From contig CM059625.1 of NCBI GenBank assembly GCA_030435675.1, positions 9,114,001 through 9,178,000 on the forward strand: a stretch of 64,000 bases of DNA, read 5' to 3'. The notes below the pieces were generated by a model. That model saw only the letters and a list, made by a program, of their open reading frames with translations, made no database searches and had not been told where the DNA came from. The stretch is from Steinernema hermaphroditum (taxonomy: Eukaryota > Nematoda > Chromadorea > Rhabditida > Steinernematidae). The position numbers and the translations under genes were made by a program. Shown piece after piece: positions 38,021 to 49,814 of this stretch (positions are counted from its first letter, which is position 1; every line of letters begins with the position of its first letter).

Positions 38021-39347
38021 TACAGGGTGTCCCAAAAGTTCGGATAAATTTTTTCTATCATGTTTTTGTTGAATTTATTTTCGTTGTTTTTTGTGTTTCT
38101 TGATATATTCGTGTTCTACACGTTATTCTGGACTAGAACATGCTGTTATTTTCTGTTATTGAGCCGATATTCCACAAGAAAATGACCAAAGAAGAAACCC
38201 TCAGCGCTGTTACAAACCCTTTACAAGCTGGGAAAGAAGAAACCGGAGATTGTGAAGAGGCTGAAATTGTATCTGACGACCGTCAAGCGTATCATTGACC
38301 GATACCAAGTGACAGGGGACCTCAAGGACAAGCCTCGAAGCGGAAGACCGAAGACGGCAAGGACCGCAGCGATCAGAAAAGCGATCAAAGACAAACTTCA
38401 GCGAAATCCGGGTCGTTCAACAAAGAAGCTCGCGAAATCGCACGGAATTGGCAAATCCTCCGTCCATCGAATTCTGAAGAATGATCTGCAGGTGTTTCCC
38501 TACAAGTAGGCCAAAGGACAGCTCCTCACGGACGACATGAAGGCCAAAGAAGGTTGAAGAATGCCTAGAAATGAAGCGCTTGGTTGCGGTTGGCAAGCAT
38601 CGGTAGATCATGTTCTCTGATGAAAAGATTTTCACAGTGGAACCGCTCCGGAACAGCCAGAATCATCGCGAGTGGCTGCAGAAAGGCTCACCGAAGACCG
38701 TTAAAGTCTAAAAGAGCCATTTTGCCAAATCCGTAATGGTTTAGGCTGGAGTATCGGCCCTGGGAAACACGGAGCTCCATTTTTTCGAGCAGAAGGAACT
38801 TTTGAACGCTGAATCCTACCAGAGGAAAGCTCTCGAAGGCGTGGTGAAGCCCTACGCGAAGAAGAACACTTATGGAAACCAGTACATGTATCACCAGCAC
38901 GATGCGCCAGGCCACAGTGCGAAGAGGACCTTGAAATGACCCATGACCCAGTGAAATGGACTCCGGCGTCTGCTCCGGCAGTCTGAGAGAAGAACATTTT
39001 GGCCTCCATACTCCCTTGATCTCAATCCTCTGGATTTCTCTGTGTGGTCAATCCTAGAGAACAAGATCTCAGGAACCCGAATCGGAACCAACGAAGCCTT
39101 GAAGCGCACACTGAAAGAAGCCTGGAAGGAAATGAACCCAAAAGTGACCACGCGCATCGTCGACCTGAACCCCATGCGTCTTCAGACCTGCATCGCCGCG
39201 AAGGGAGGACATTTCGAACAAGTATTGTGATATTATGATTCGGCAGGAGTGTACGAGTAGTTAGAGCTTAAACGCGTTGAATTTGGTTCTATGGGGCTTG
39301 AGATATAACTGTTTTTTCACTTATCCGAACTTTTGGGACACCCTGTA
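38021..39347 (+). mobile_element. Mariner-like DNA transposon with perfect terminal inverted repeats
   Basis: Tc1/mariner superfamily element of about 1.33 kb. Perfect 25-bp terminal inverted repeats lie at 38023-38047 and 39321-39345, beginning CAGGGTGTCCCAAAAG. Both are flanked by the TA target duplication (38021-38022 and 39346-39347) typical of this superfamily. The interior contains a degraded transposase. Identical repeats with a decayed gene suggest a fairly recent insertion of an already defective copy, or mobilisation in trans. Confidence 0.96.
38181..39236 (+). pseudogene. Broken mariner-type transposase
   Basis: The N-terminal helix-turn-helix part is intact from 38252 to 38509 (VKRIIDRYQVTGDLKDKPRS, then GRPKTART and STKKLAKSHGIGKSSVHRIL) and ends in a TAG. 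Downstream fragments of the catalytic domain follow in shifting frames: MFSDEKIFTVEPL, SHFAKSVMV, HQHDAPGHSAKRTL, DLNPLDFSVW. Several stops and at least one frameshift near the start (about 38185-38225) make it non-functional. The second catalytic Asp codon (38901) and the third (39033) are in the same frame with 43 residues between, longer than the 34-41 of named mariner groups; indels may account for this. The final Asp (NPLD) rather than Glu points to the mariner/DDxD side of the superfamily. Confidence 0.93.
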
Positions 39348-42300
39348 TTTTACGAACAGATTTGAAACGTAGAAAGGAGCTTTCCAAATGACGATCGTTA
39401 CAGCTCCACCTACTGCTTTGTTCTATTATACTATTGCGCAAAATGAGAGACTGTTCCGATTTATTTTCTACTTTGTTATGGAGGCTATCTCATGCAGGAT
39501 GTTTTACCTAGGCACAAGTTCTAGGGTACCTGTACATAATGGTGAAACAGTCACACAAGCCGTTTCTCGACGAAATGTATGACTGGCGTTTACCTAACGA
39601 AAGGCGATAGCAGGCTAGGGAACAACGATCTCGCATCAGGAAAGCAGCATCCCCTGCAAATCTCAAGGAAGTATGATTGTGTTCGTTCTGAATCTAAGTC
39701 GAGATCTTCTATAAAAACAAGATTTTTAAAAAAATTAACAAAAAGACCTTGGCAGGAAGGGCTTCAACTCAAGATGTTACATTTTATTCGGAGAAGAACT
39801 CACATTTCGCTAAGGTGACTTACATTGTGAGTGCAGCTATTCAAATCTTTCAACCCAAGCCTCAACGACACAGATATGTATAAACATTCAGTTTGGAACA
39901 GATTTCCACAATTCGGCAAAGATACATACAATGTATTAAGGCCAGTGTTTGAAGCGGAGACCATATCAATTGGCATGAGCTATCAAAACCAAATGTCGCT
40001 TTAGATGAGGACACGATGAGGACATTTCACGATGGTTACTTAACCGTTCGAAAGTTCCCCAAAATATTGCTAAAGACGGATTATAATTTGCCGGTCACTT
40101 CAATGAGGAATGAGACGAAGCTCGCGCTCCAATCTGCGGGATGAAAGTTCCACTGAGAGATCTTATAATCACGAGAAGGTTAAACAAAGAGAAATGAGAA
40201 AATTATGCCCTTAGGACAGAATCTCGAGCTCGGCAATCAGCTCGGCACACCGAGTGAAGTCGGCGTTTTGGCGCCTTATTTAGATTCCAGATGGAGCATC
40301 TCCTATCCGAGTAACACGAGATCAGGTCGCAAAACAAACAAAACACATACGGAAAACTGCTTTGCTTGCGGAATCGCTGCGGACTTTCAACGCAGATCGG
40401 ATAGACTCGCAGACAGCTCAAAATATAGAATGGCACTGGTATCTGGCGTCTTAGAAGGAAGCAGTATTTTTGTAAATTTGTTGTGTAGCCCCTCACGTGA
40501 CGAGCACTTCCTCAATAGGCGGACAACTTGATGTCACGTCTTCTGGGGATCCTTGTAAATTGAATGATGTGAAAACAATTAATCAAAATATTTGTTATTC
40601 TTTTCTATTGAAATTGTTTCTCACAGCTCGATAGGGTGAGAAAAGCGTTGTCGTGCGACTCAGACAAATGCTCTTCGAAATGGAAAGGAAGACGTCAATC
40701 TTGAGAACTCCCAAAATACTTTCGACATTCGGAAAGCTGAGAAAGGTTTCTCTTTGTGTTGTTTCCTTTTAAATAACAGCGCTGTATTTTACAACTGAAT
40801 GTAGTCCAAACAAGTAGAAGACATGCATAAAAGTATATAGAGAAGCTTTACGAAAAAGTGTCAACAACTCTGAAACATTTCAACAACTGATTGTAAACTG
40901 ATAAAACGCTATCATCGAACACAGTGCACCTTGAAGGAGCAACCAAATAATGCCATAATTTTTAAACTTTACAGTTCAAGTGATGGTTCTCGAATGATTC
41001 GTAATGGCACAGTCGGGATTAGCCTAAGATTGGATACCAATTTATGAAAGCCTGTGCTTGGATTGCGAGAAAAAGATTACAGAAAACTAAAACGGAGAGT
41101 GTCATCGAGGAGCACTATAATTCAAAATTCGTTTTGAAATAAGACGCATATGAGGATTACGTCAAGGAGAAACCTGTTGTCCTCAAACTAATTACTATTG
41201 TTCGAATACGTCCCTCTGTTGTCCTTTATTATCTGTTTTTATTCAAGTACGACATTCAGCAACGTTGCAGCGATATAACTATAAAAGATACTTTGCTCCG
41301 AGGAGCTGAATGCAATTGGATACACGAAACAAGTCACGATGTCGAGATTTGTCAATTGCCTTCAAATTATGTTACATTATTGGCATAAGTGGCATTATTC
41401 AACAAGGCATTATTCCAAGGTTAATAATGCAATAGGGCGTTCTTGTCTTGCAATCAGAGCGATTAGTGTCGGAAAGCTCCGCACTGCTACTTATTATACT
41501 TCGCTTTCCAGAGAACTGTTTTCCCTTCGCCGAACTCGATAATCGGGCATAAGAACATTGTTGGCATTCGTCGGTGAGTAGCGTTTGCACGCATGCTCTA
41601 CTTTGATCTTCAGTCTTTTCAGAAGGGGTTTGTTTTGGGAACGAACGACCGTAACGCAGAAATCGCCATATCTCAGCGATTGATGTCGTCAATTTCAAGG
41701 AACTCTCGGATCTCCCATCACCAAGAAGCACATTTTATGGTCCAGAAAAATGCGTGGAAGTAAGTCGGCGCATAAACAGGACGTCATAAACGCAGTAAGA
41801 GGTGCTGTATAATCGGTGCGCAAATCAGTTTTTCAAATGAGATTCGAAGACAATCGGACAGAGGAACGAGATCTTCTTCCCTGTAACGTCGCCGATGGTC
41901 ATTGTGCAGCGGCTAGCCGTCGAGTGAAGGTAGTTTTTCTCCGTGTGACCAGAGAGTCGTTCTAAACAAAACACTTCTGTAATTTTGTCATTGCCTGCGT
42001 CGTTCACCGTTCGATTCGTGCACAAGCAAGTGGTCATATCAATGACCTTGCGGCGCCGCGAACTCCGTTGATGGCGGAGGCGTGTGGTTTTTTACTTGTA
42101 ACTGAAAAACAACATTTTACGCCTGCGGTTGCTGCAGTTTCGCAGAACAACAACGCAGACTGTCCGTGCCATCATCGGCGCTCTCCGAATTTCGTCGCAA
42201 CGTTTTCTATCTTACGACGTTTTGTCACCAATATTCGTGGAGAGTGTCGCTAAAATTTTACACTTTAAATATAAAAAAAGTTAGACGACCTTCTAAAGAC

Positions 42301-45300
42301 CTCACTCAAAGTAAAGTGAAGCGGGCGATCGGGGTTGCTTCCGTGAAATGCGCCTTTTTTTGCTTTTGACGACGGGAAACGCACTGGGACGGGGTCACCG
42401 ACTGTAACGACGTTGGCAGCTGCCCGCGATGATGCGTGTCGTTCGTCGACTCCACAAAAACGGCTATCATTACAATTAATTTTGTCTAACTACATGGTAT
42501 ACTTTGGCCGCGTCTTAATCGGGTTGCGCCAAAGGTCTGCATAGTTTTGATCGAACGCTTCGCCGCGTTGCGCGGATCGGCTGAGGTTTTCCTTTTGTAC
42601 ACCATCTCTATTTTGCCCGGACAAACGATCTTGAGTGCAGCATTACTAATTTACAAGGTCTTCAAAAAATTACGAACCGTGTCCCATAAACCTTTGCTTT
42701 ACTGCGCACTTCCACATAAACGTGATGTCGAGCAATGGCCCCACCTGCATGAGAATTAATACATTCGGCGATTTCGGCCCTGATATTTTGTTCGCAGAAA
42801 TTATGCGTGCATTTTTGTCTCATAACAACCTGTTAATGCATTTGCGTTCAGGGAGAGGGGAGTGTCAACAGCAACGTGAAATCCCGTCCGCTCAGCGCTT
42901 TGGTTCCTTCTGGCTTCGAGACTCCTCTCCACATTAGCTCATATTCTCCATTTTCATCCATGTTTATTTTGGGCAGTTGTGACGACAAAGAGTGTATTAC
43001 CGTTGACCGCAGCCGATGTACGCAAATAAAGCGATATCATCGCATTTCGGTGGGTTAATGTGTAATGAATTGGCAGTTTACGTACCGTACCTTTCGACAA
43101 AATTCTGTTATGACTATTCTCGCGCAGTTTGTGTCCTGATTGGGCATTAAAAAGCATAGAGCGCCTCTGGAGTATTATGTGAAACCGTCGAGCATACAGT
43201 GGTTTAAGCGACGTCACATTTGCATAAAGCAATTCGAAATTGCGCCTGAAATTCATTTGCCTCGAAATCTTTGTTCAAGACAAGCGCCTTTCAATGTCCA
43301 GCATTCGGACACTGGCAATTGAGTCGCGACGCGCATGGACATAGTTTCAGTTTAGTTTCGCGAGCGCTCAGTTCGTTCGGTTGTCATGTGCCCATCAAGT
43401 CAGAGAACATCTTCCATAAGATACCGTCAGGCGTCAGTTTCATTTGTCCACTCTTTTTCATTTGGTTTACGATGCATCGGCGCATGCATTCTTAAGAGGC
43501 TGCTTTAATTTTTGAACTTGGATATCAACCGCCGTCACTCGCGACATTTGGGCCCCTCGTCGAACAATTGTTTTTATCAGCAAAGCTCCGATTTCGGCTG
43601 ATTTCCATACTTTTTGTTTTTGAACTCTACCGCTGTTTGTTAGGGCAACCGACAAAACGGTACGCATTGCCGCCGGTGTTAATTCGTTATTTCGTGTAAC
43701 GGGCGGTTTAATCTCACCATAACGAGGACAGCGGTACACCTGTGCCGGGCGCAAAGGCCACATAGGTTCGTTTTTCTGACGAAAGGAGTTCTGCGGCATA
43801 TTGCCACTGAACGCGTTAAATCTTTTAGTGAAGAAACGATTATCGTACCTTCGCGTAATTTCTCGAAGTGGCCATCTCTGGAAAGCTGTTTTTAGTTGAG
43901 TTCCAGTGAGCACTCGTGATGGCTGATTGGCGATGACACGAAAGATGCCATGGTGTCTTTAGCGTTGCATGCCATACTTGTAATGAATTTGTTTTCATCG
44001 ACTTCCTATAAAATCGCTTGCGTGCTGCTCTTACCGAAAACCCCCGAGGCATTGTAACCAATGAGTTGAGTGAGTCCCGTAACGACTTCGTATTAGCCTG
44101 ATATTATATTAATGCGATTTTGGGCATGAGGGACCACGAACAAACAATGAAGACATCCAAGTGGTATCGATCAGCTGGTGCAACAATTGCGCCATTTAGC
44201 TGGCTTTAAGGCGTTATAGGCTACGATAATCCTGTAGTGGCGCTATGATTCATGAAACGTGTTAAGACTGCTATCCCTATTGATATACCGTTTCCATGCG
44301 TTTCTTTCCCATCATGTTGTTATTCATGGATTACGGTTAACGGCCTAAATGAAAGCCTCTTAAGTTTGTTATTCACTGCGCACCGTTGGAGACAAACGGA
44401 AAATGGTCTTCCGTTTTATCTCCTATTCGTCATGTTATGGTCAACTGAATTATCGGATTTTTTATTTGTTAACACAGGGAGAGAGAAAATTACTTTTCCT
44501 GTCACTTTCACTTAGGATAGCAATTAGAGCCGTTACGCTAACGACCTAATGCACGCTTGGATACAGGCCGCAATAGCGCTATTCCAAGTGTGCGAAGCTA
44601 ATGCGGCACTTAGACAAGCGTTCCTTTCCTGCCCAGGCGAGCGCATGAAATACCGGAGTCAACGGCAGGCGGCGACTCGCAGCGGCTCCGCTTTGTCCGT
44701 TTGGCCCTTTCGAGCAGCTCACACTTTAGGCACTTGTTTTCATGCCGTTTGACTGCGGGAAGGATCCAAGCGACGGGAAGGCCTGTTGCCTTTGGAAGTC
44801 ACTTTCCGGCGGTTCCCTCTCTGGTAGTCTTTGCATTAAGTATGTCGGGAAACAAACATGAATGGAGAAGGGCTATCTCTGAATGTCTTGGCGTTCATCT
44901 CCCTACTTGTAAATTAACAAGCTCATAAATAGAAAAGCGGGCTATTGTGAATGCTTCCGACATTGGCTTGTGCGTGGGGAACAGTATGGTTTTTAGGCTG
45001 CTACGTTTTAGAATCGGGTGACTTCTTGGCTGCAGGTCGTTCATTCCCCGAGGAAATTGAAAGTATGAGAGGATATGCCTGTTTGTCGCGATACTAATTG
45101 CTTAAGACCAATGCAATTTGTCCCTTCATTTCGCGTTTTCTAGAGCAAAAGATTGTCGTGCCGTTCGCTTTAGGCAATTAGTGTTATTCCGTTGTTTCAG
45201 GACAGTTCAGCGCACATCTGCCGATCAAATATTGAAACACCTGTTCTCAAAGCGATAGCAGTGGAGCACATCGTGGGACAGAACAAGTAGCCCATACTGT

Positions 45301-45513
45301 TACTGTCGCCAATCAATTTTTGTTGTCACATCGGCAGTTCGCTGAAAGCCCGAAGTACTTTTGTTGAGTTGGTGCAGCTGAAGAAGGACTTCCGAGGTCC
45401 TCTTCGACGATTCTAAGGTTGCCAATCTGAAGCGCTCATTCCCTTGCGAATACGGCGAACAGGCTCTAGTTGCCGACGCTGACCTTCTCTACCTGGAGCA
45501 CGTTTCCAAAAAG
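39348..45513. other. Long gene-poor region
   Basis: Six kilobases without a supported exon chain. Open frames of 60-148 codons (for example 43913-43467 minus, 41731-41399 minus, 40205-40531 plus) lack splice structure, hydrophobic patterns or known motifs. The stretch before 45514 may be 5' UTR or upstream intron of the TIA-1-like gene; the TIA frame remains open leftwards to about 45385. Confidence 0.45.
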
Positions 45514-46895
45514 ATGCTTACTCTTGCCATGCCTCCGACCGGTAACACTACCCACGCACCATGCAGTTCTGGCATTTCGGCCCACCAAATGGCTCCTGCG
45601 ACCACAACCCTTTTACCTCAATATTTGCCTAATGGCACCACAGCCGCCGCAAGCACAACTGGGACGAGCCAGTCGTCCGTCTCCTCCGTCTGCTCGACTC
45701 CAGTTACGGTGGTGACTCCCAGTTTCGGCATCCAACAGTCGTTTCCTAATACGGGCTTTCTCGCACCTCCGACATCGTCGGCCGGCTTATCACTCAACGC
45801 GAACGGAAGTTTGTTCGAAGGTGTGCCAATATTTTTGGTGCCTCAGACAGGGATAGATGCGGGTACGGTATCCTTAGCGGCGATTCATCGGGCAGCAGTA
45901 TGTTTTTGATCGTAGGTATATAACGAGTGTTAATTTCAGGATTCACAGTACACCCCACCTCAACCTATTCAACCAAAAGTCGATACAAGTAGTAAGTCTT
46001 TTCAATGCATTTCAAACTGTGTGAAGATTTCACTAACCGCAAATGAGTGTATATATGTAAGGGTCAACATGGATTTGCTTATTTTCAGAACACTTTCACG
46101 TGTTTGTTGGCGATTTGTCACCCGAAGTCGACGCGGATATCCTCCGAAGCGCCTTTCACAAGTATGGCAACGTTTCGTGAGTGAAACGATTTCAGCAGAA
46201 AAAGGATCAATTTTATGTATTTGTAGAGACTCGAAGATAATTCGTGATGCCCAAACAATGAAATCGAAAGGATACGGGTTCGTGTCGTTCCCTGAGAAGG
46301 AAAGCGCGGAAAAGGCAATCGAAGGCATGCAGGGTCAAATGATTGGGCGGCGGGCCGTTCGCACAAACTGGGCCCAACGCAGGCCAAGCGAGGAAACGGC
46401 GGAGAAAACCTACGAGCAGATCTACCATTCGGCTAAAGAGGACAACACTACGGTGTATGTTGGAAACGTCCACGTTTCGATCACCTGTAAGGCAATAGTC
46501 TGACGGAAATGGTAAAAGATCAAGTTTAGCTGAGGACATCGAAGAACAGTTTAAACAGTACGGTACGGTAAAGGAAATACGGGTCTTCAAGCAGCAAGGA
46601 TATGCGTTTGTGCGATTCGCGGCGAAGAACGAGGCGGCTAGAGCGATTCTAAAAATGAACGGCGCGCAGCTCGGATGCCAAACGGTTAAGTGTTCTTGGG
46701 GACGCACGCAAGAAAAGGTAAATCGACAAGTGTAAATCTTATAGAATGTTATTTCTTTAGACATTACCTCAGACGCCTATTGGACTCCTTAATTTAGCGG
46801 CCATTAATGCGGTACAGGCTACAAATGTGAATCCTTGGGCCCAGCTTTGCCAGCCTTACTTCAATCAAATCGTCTATCCTCAGTGGCATCCATGA
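45514..46895 (+). CDS. TIA1/TIAL1: TIA-1/TIAR-like RNA-binding protein with two visible RRMs
   Basis: RNA-binding protein of the TIA-1/TIAR family, which binds U-rich RNA, promotes weak 5' splice sites and nucleates stress granules. Exons 45514-45897, 45940-45991, 46089-46176, 46227-46486, 46530-46717 and 46761-46895, phases closing, 368 residues. The first 145 residues are Ser/Thr/Pro/Gln-rich and disordered. An RRM equal to TIA RRM2 follows (HFHVFVGDLSPEVDADILR, SKGYGFVSFPEKESAEKAI, IRTNWA-like RTNWAQRRP). The next RRM equals RRM3 (NTTVYVGNVHVSIT, GTVKEIRVFKQQGYAFVRFA, VKCSWGRTQ). The C-terminal tail is short. RRM1 of canonical TIA-1 is not seen; it is either lost or encoded by distant 5' exons. 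The start ATG at 45514 is the first in a long open frame, but the frame is open further upstream. Confidence 0.9.
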
Positions 46896-47570
46896 GAAGA
46901 AAGTTGCGGATTTTCAACATATATATTCCATGTTTCACAATAACAATAATGTTGATGCAATAGTAAAATATGATGTGTCTTCAAGAATCGAGATGTTCCA
47001 GTATTTCGTAAAAGTGATATGAGTCCTCCAGGTGCATGTATACTTTTGGATAAGTGAACCCATTTCCTAAAAGGACATCTAAAGTCCCGCGTGATCTGAA
47101 TGAGTCTCGAGTGAACGATTAGTGTTGTGTACTTACGGTAACAACCTCAACCTCGAATTACATAAAGGGTTTGAAAAAACTTGTTTTCTGGAAACGAAGA
47201 GTCATGCAGATGTTCAAAGAAAGTGCAAGTTTCGGAATCTAGACACATGACAAAGACTAAAATTGGATGAAAATTTATTATTCACACCTTCGGTTGCAAA
47301 AGATTCATGTTACACTGTCTGGGTTGCACTATGTGTCTTCAGCAGACCTTTTGTAACCTTTTGCAAAAGTACGTCAGTTAGTCCAGAAAATGAACACAGA
47401 ACTGTACTTAATCATCAAGTTAAGATTCGGTTGAAGGTCACTATAGGCGTCGGGGGCGAGTGATCCGCCTCGGCGACCATCGGAAAACAGACAGCGCCAT
47501 CCACTGGGTACTTAAGTTCTGCACAAGCGTCACCCGGCGTGTTTCATAGTGCAACTCCACTTCCGCTCTC
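46896..47570. other. Intergenic spacer between TIA-1-like and CAP genes
   Basis: No exon supported. The right end carries the core promoter of the CAP gene. Confidence 0.5.
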
Positions 47571-47578
47571 TATAAAAG
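47571..47578 (+). promoter_or_regulatory. TATA box of the CAP gene
   Basis: TATAAAAG 46 bp before the start codon at 47617, in a GC-richer context. The spacing allows a short 5' UTR of roughly 15-20 bases. Confidence 0.65.
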
Positions 47579-47616
47579 GGGAGCCGAAGGGTTGGCGCCA
47601 ACTTTTCGCAGACATC

Positions 47617-49295
47617 ATGTCGGCGACACCTGTAGCGTCTCTGACGCTGCTCCTTCTTCTTACTGTAGTTAGTGCTCACGTAAGTCGACTATGCCTCATG
47701 GATTCATACGAAGCTCTCTTTTCAGCAAAATGTCGATGTTGTTATTTTCAAGTACGAAGCGCTAGGAAGCGCTGAGACAGACGCAGTCAAAAATTCGTTT
47801 TACTCCTTTAGGTAATTTGATGTGTGGATGGTCAAACCGTTCATGACACAATTCTCTTTCAGTTTCTGTCTCTGCTCACAGCCATGTTCGGAGCCCGATC
47901 GCTCAAGCTACTGCACCTGCCAGAGCAATATACAGGGCAAAAGTGCTGCTCAGTCGGTGCCGAGAGCCATTTTCTCGTCCAGCTGTGCGTACAGTTTGAG
48001 CTCCACAAAATGCTTGAGAGCCCGATTCCAATCAGTTGCTGATGAGCAGAATCTTCTTTATATCAAGGCAGAACTGGACTCCAGAGTGCTTTCAAGTCCG
48101 TCTTGGCAACTGATTCCAAACAGTCCCAGAAAGATCAACTCGAAGATAACTGCCTTCACTCGTTCAGGAGATATACGGTAATATTCAGTCCGCTCTGTGA
48201 CGTCTCTCACTTTCGCTGTTTACCATTTAGACTGAACTACATGACAATCTCATCGAAGTTTACTGGAAGAAGTTCAAGTGCAGCAAAAAGTGCAACCTTA
48301 AGAGACTATACAGACTTCTCAAACTATCCAAAAAGGTCCACCTACATGAAGCGGTTGACGAAACTTAAGAAGAACGTGAAGAAGGTCAAGTTACCATTTT
48401 CGATGGAAAGTACACGTGCAAACATTGGAAACACAGTAAGTCATATGTGTCAGCACTCAAGAGTGAGCCTGTTCTTTACAGCTCGATCAAATTAGGAACT
48501 ATTTGGTGAATGATGCGCGCACAGAGAACGTTGTTCCCAGCGACTTCGATTTCGCGGCATTCAGACGGACAGTATGTTACGAAATTGCACTTTTGAGTGT
48601 AGAAACTGTTTCCAGTTGACCGACTCACACAATCGGTACCGATCTCTACATGGAGCGGGTCCTCTCGACTATGATCTCAGCATCGAGCGCAGTGCGCAAC
48701 AGTGGGCTGATCAGCTGGCCAACCAGGAAGCGTGTCTGAAGCATGATCCTATGAGAAGGTAATTAAGCTTTCATGCCTTTCCCAAAGCACGCCATGTGAG
48801 AGAATATGCTCAGATAACCGGTTTTCGTGGCAACTTCCCCGATCTGTGAAGGAATCAAATAACACTTACTCGTGTTTCATACGGACACACTTTAATTACA
48901 CTTATGTTCTAGATACGGAGAAAACCTCTTCTTTTTCGGTGGATCTGTGATTCCCTCTGCCGAGGCTACGGCCGAAAGCGTCGCCAAAAGCTTTTACATC
49001 GAAGGCAACGGCTATAACTATCACGAGTAAGTTCACGAGGAACAGACAATGGCCTGACCCTCGCTTCAGCTTCCGACCTCGTGATATTCATCGCGTCGGT
49101 CACTTTACTCAGATGATCTGGAAATCGACAAAAAACCTGGGAATTGGTGTCGCCATCAGGAAGTCTACGGGGCTCAGGGGTAGTGCCTGTCTCCCACGCA
49201 AAGGCATGCATCTCATCTACGTGGTTGTTAAGTATGACCCGCCTGGAAATGTGCTCTCCAGAGAGCATTTCCTCACCAACGTTCTGTCGGGTTGA
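47617..49295 (+). CDS. Secreted CAP/SCP (GAPR-1-like) protein with long N-terminal extension
   Basis: CAP superfamily protein, in nematodes typically secreted and often abundant in excretory products; molecular function of the family is mostly lipid or sterol binding. Exons 47617-47679, 47726-47811, 47863-48177, 48231-48435, 48482-48571, 48616-48758, 48913-49026, 49070-49295, all GT-AG with closing phases, 413 residues. Residues 1-20 are a signal peptide (PVASLTLLLLLTVVSA). Residues about 21-240 are an unrecognised extension: a cysteine-rich exon (FCLCSQPCSEPDRSSYCTCQ) and a Lys/Ser-rich basic exon. The CAP domain runs from about 250: TDSHNRYRSLHGAGPLDYDL, RYGENLFFF, the CAP1 motif GHFTQMIWKSTKNLGIGVAI, then VVVKYDPPGNV. 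His and Glu of the CAP cavity look conserved. The domain is closest to the GLIPR2/GAPR-1 type. The extension is the least certain part. Confidence 0.87.
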
Positions 49296-49417
49296 ATGAC
49301 ATCAGACCAAATGCATTCTGTACATATACAACATCGAAGGCGACATCCTTAGTTTGCGTACGGGTAACAACATCGATTGTGGTGAACTCATTGAACTGCT
49401 CCTCTTATAATTCATTT

Positions 49418-49423
49418 AATAAA
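49418..49423 (+). terminator. Polyadenylation signal of the CAP gene
   Basis: AATAAA 123 bp after the CAP stop codon, same strand. Confidence 0.6.
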
Positions 49424-49457
49424 GGTATTAAGCTATATCATATAGTGTCAAACCAAT

Positions 49458-49814
49458 GTGCTCAAATATGGCGTAGACCGGTACTTTGAAAGGAAAATCA
49501 AAAGCATCGACAATATGTGGCAGAGGATGAGAAGACTGGTTAAGGCTGTTGACAATAAAATATTCCGCACATCATCGTTTTTGGGATTTAGCGTGGGAAT
49601 AACGTGTCTCTCTCAGCAAATTTCTGACACACCACCGAAGAATCACATGGTTGTTGTGGTCGGTGCACGTTTCCCAGATAATTTTTATGAAAAATTAAGA
49701 CTAATGAAAAGATGTAAATACACTGACTCATGCAGAAACCTCTCCACTATAGCTGGGCGCGACAACAAACAAAACTCCAGACTTTCATATCTTAATGACC
49801 CCCACATGTCATGA
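49458..49814 (+). pseudogene. Probable decayed CAP-domain fragment
   Basis: An open frame of 118 codons just 163 bp behind the CAP gene. Its middle part (KIFRTSSFLGFSVGITC, then HMVVVVGARFPDNF) lines up with the C-terminal half of the CAP domain next door (MIWKSTKNLGIGVAI, then LIYVVVKYDPPGNV), including the Gly-rich turn, the VVV strand and the P-x-N-x-F close. The CAP1 core is not preserved, no upstream exons with the rest of the domain are visible, and there is no signal peptide. A tandem duplicate in decay is the simplest reading; a short genuine CAP-like gene with unseen 5' exons is the alternative. Confidence 0.5.

Noticed and set aside
38688..39175. Minus-strand frames across the transposon
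   Set aside because: They are shadows of the plus-strand transposase remnant.
43467..43913. 148-codon minus-strand frame in the gene-poor region
   Set aside because: The longest frame there, but no recognisable motif and no splice context; I cannot support it as a gene.
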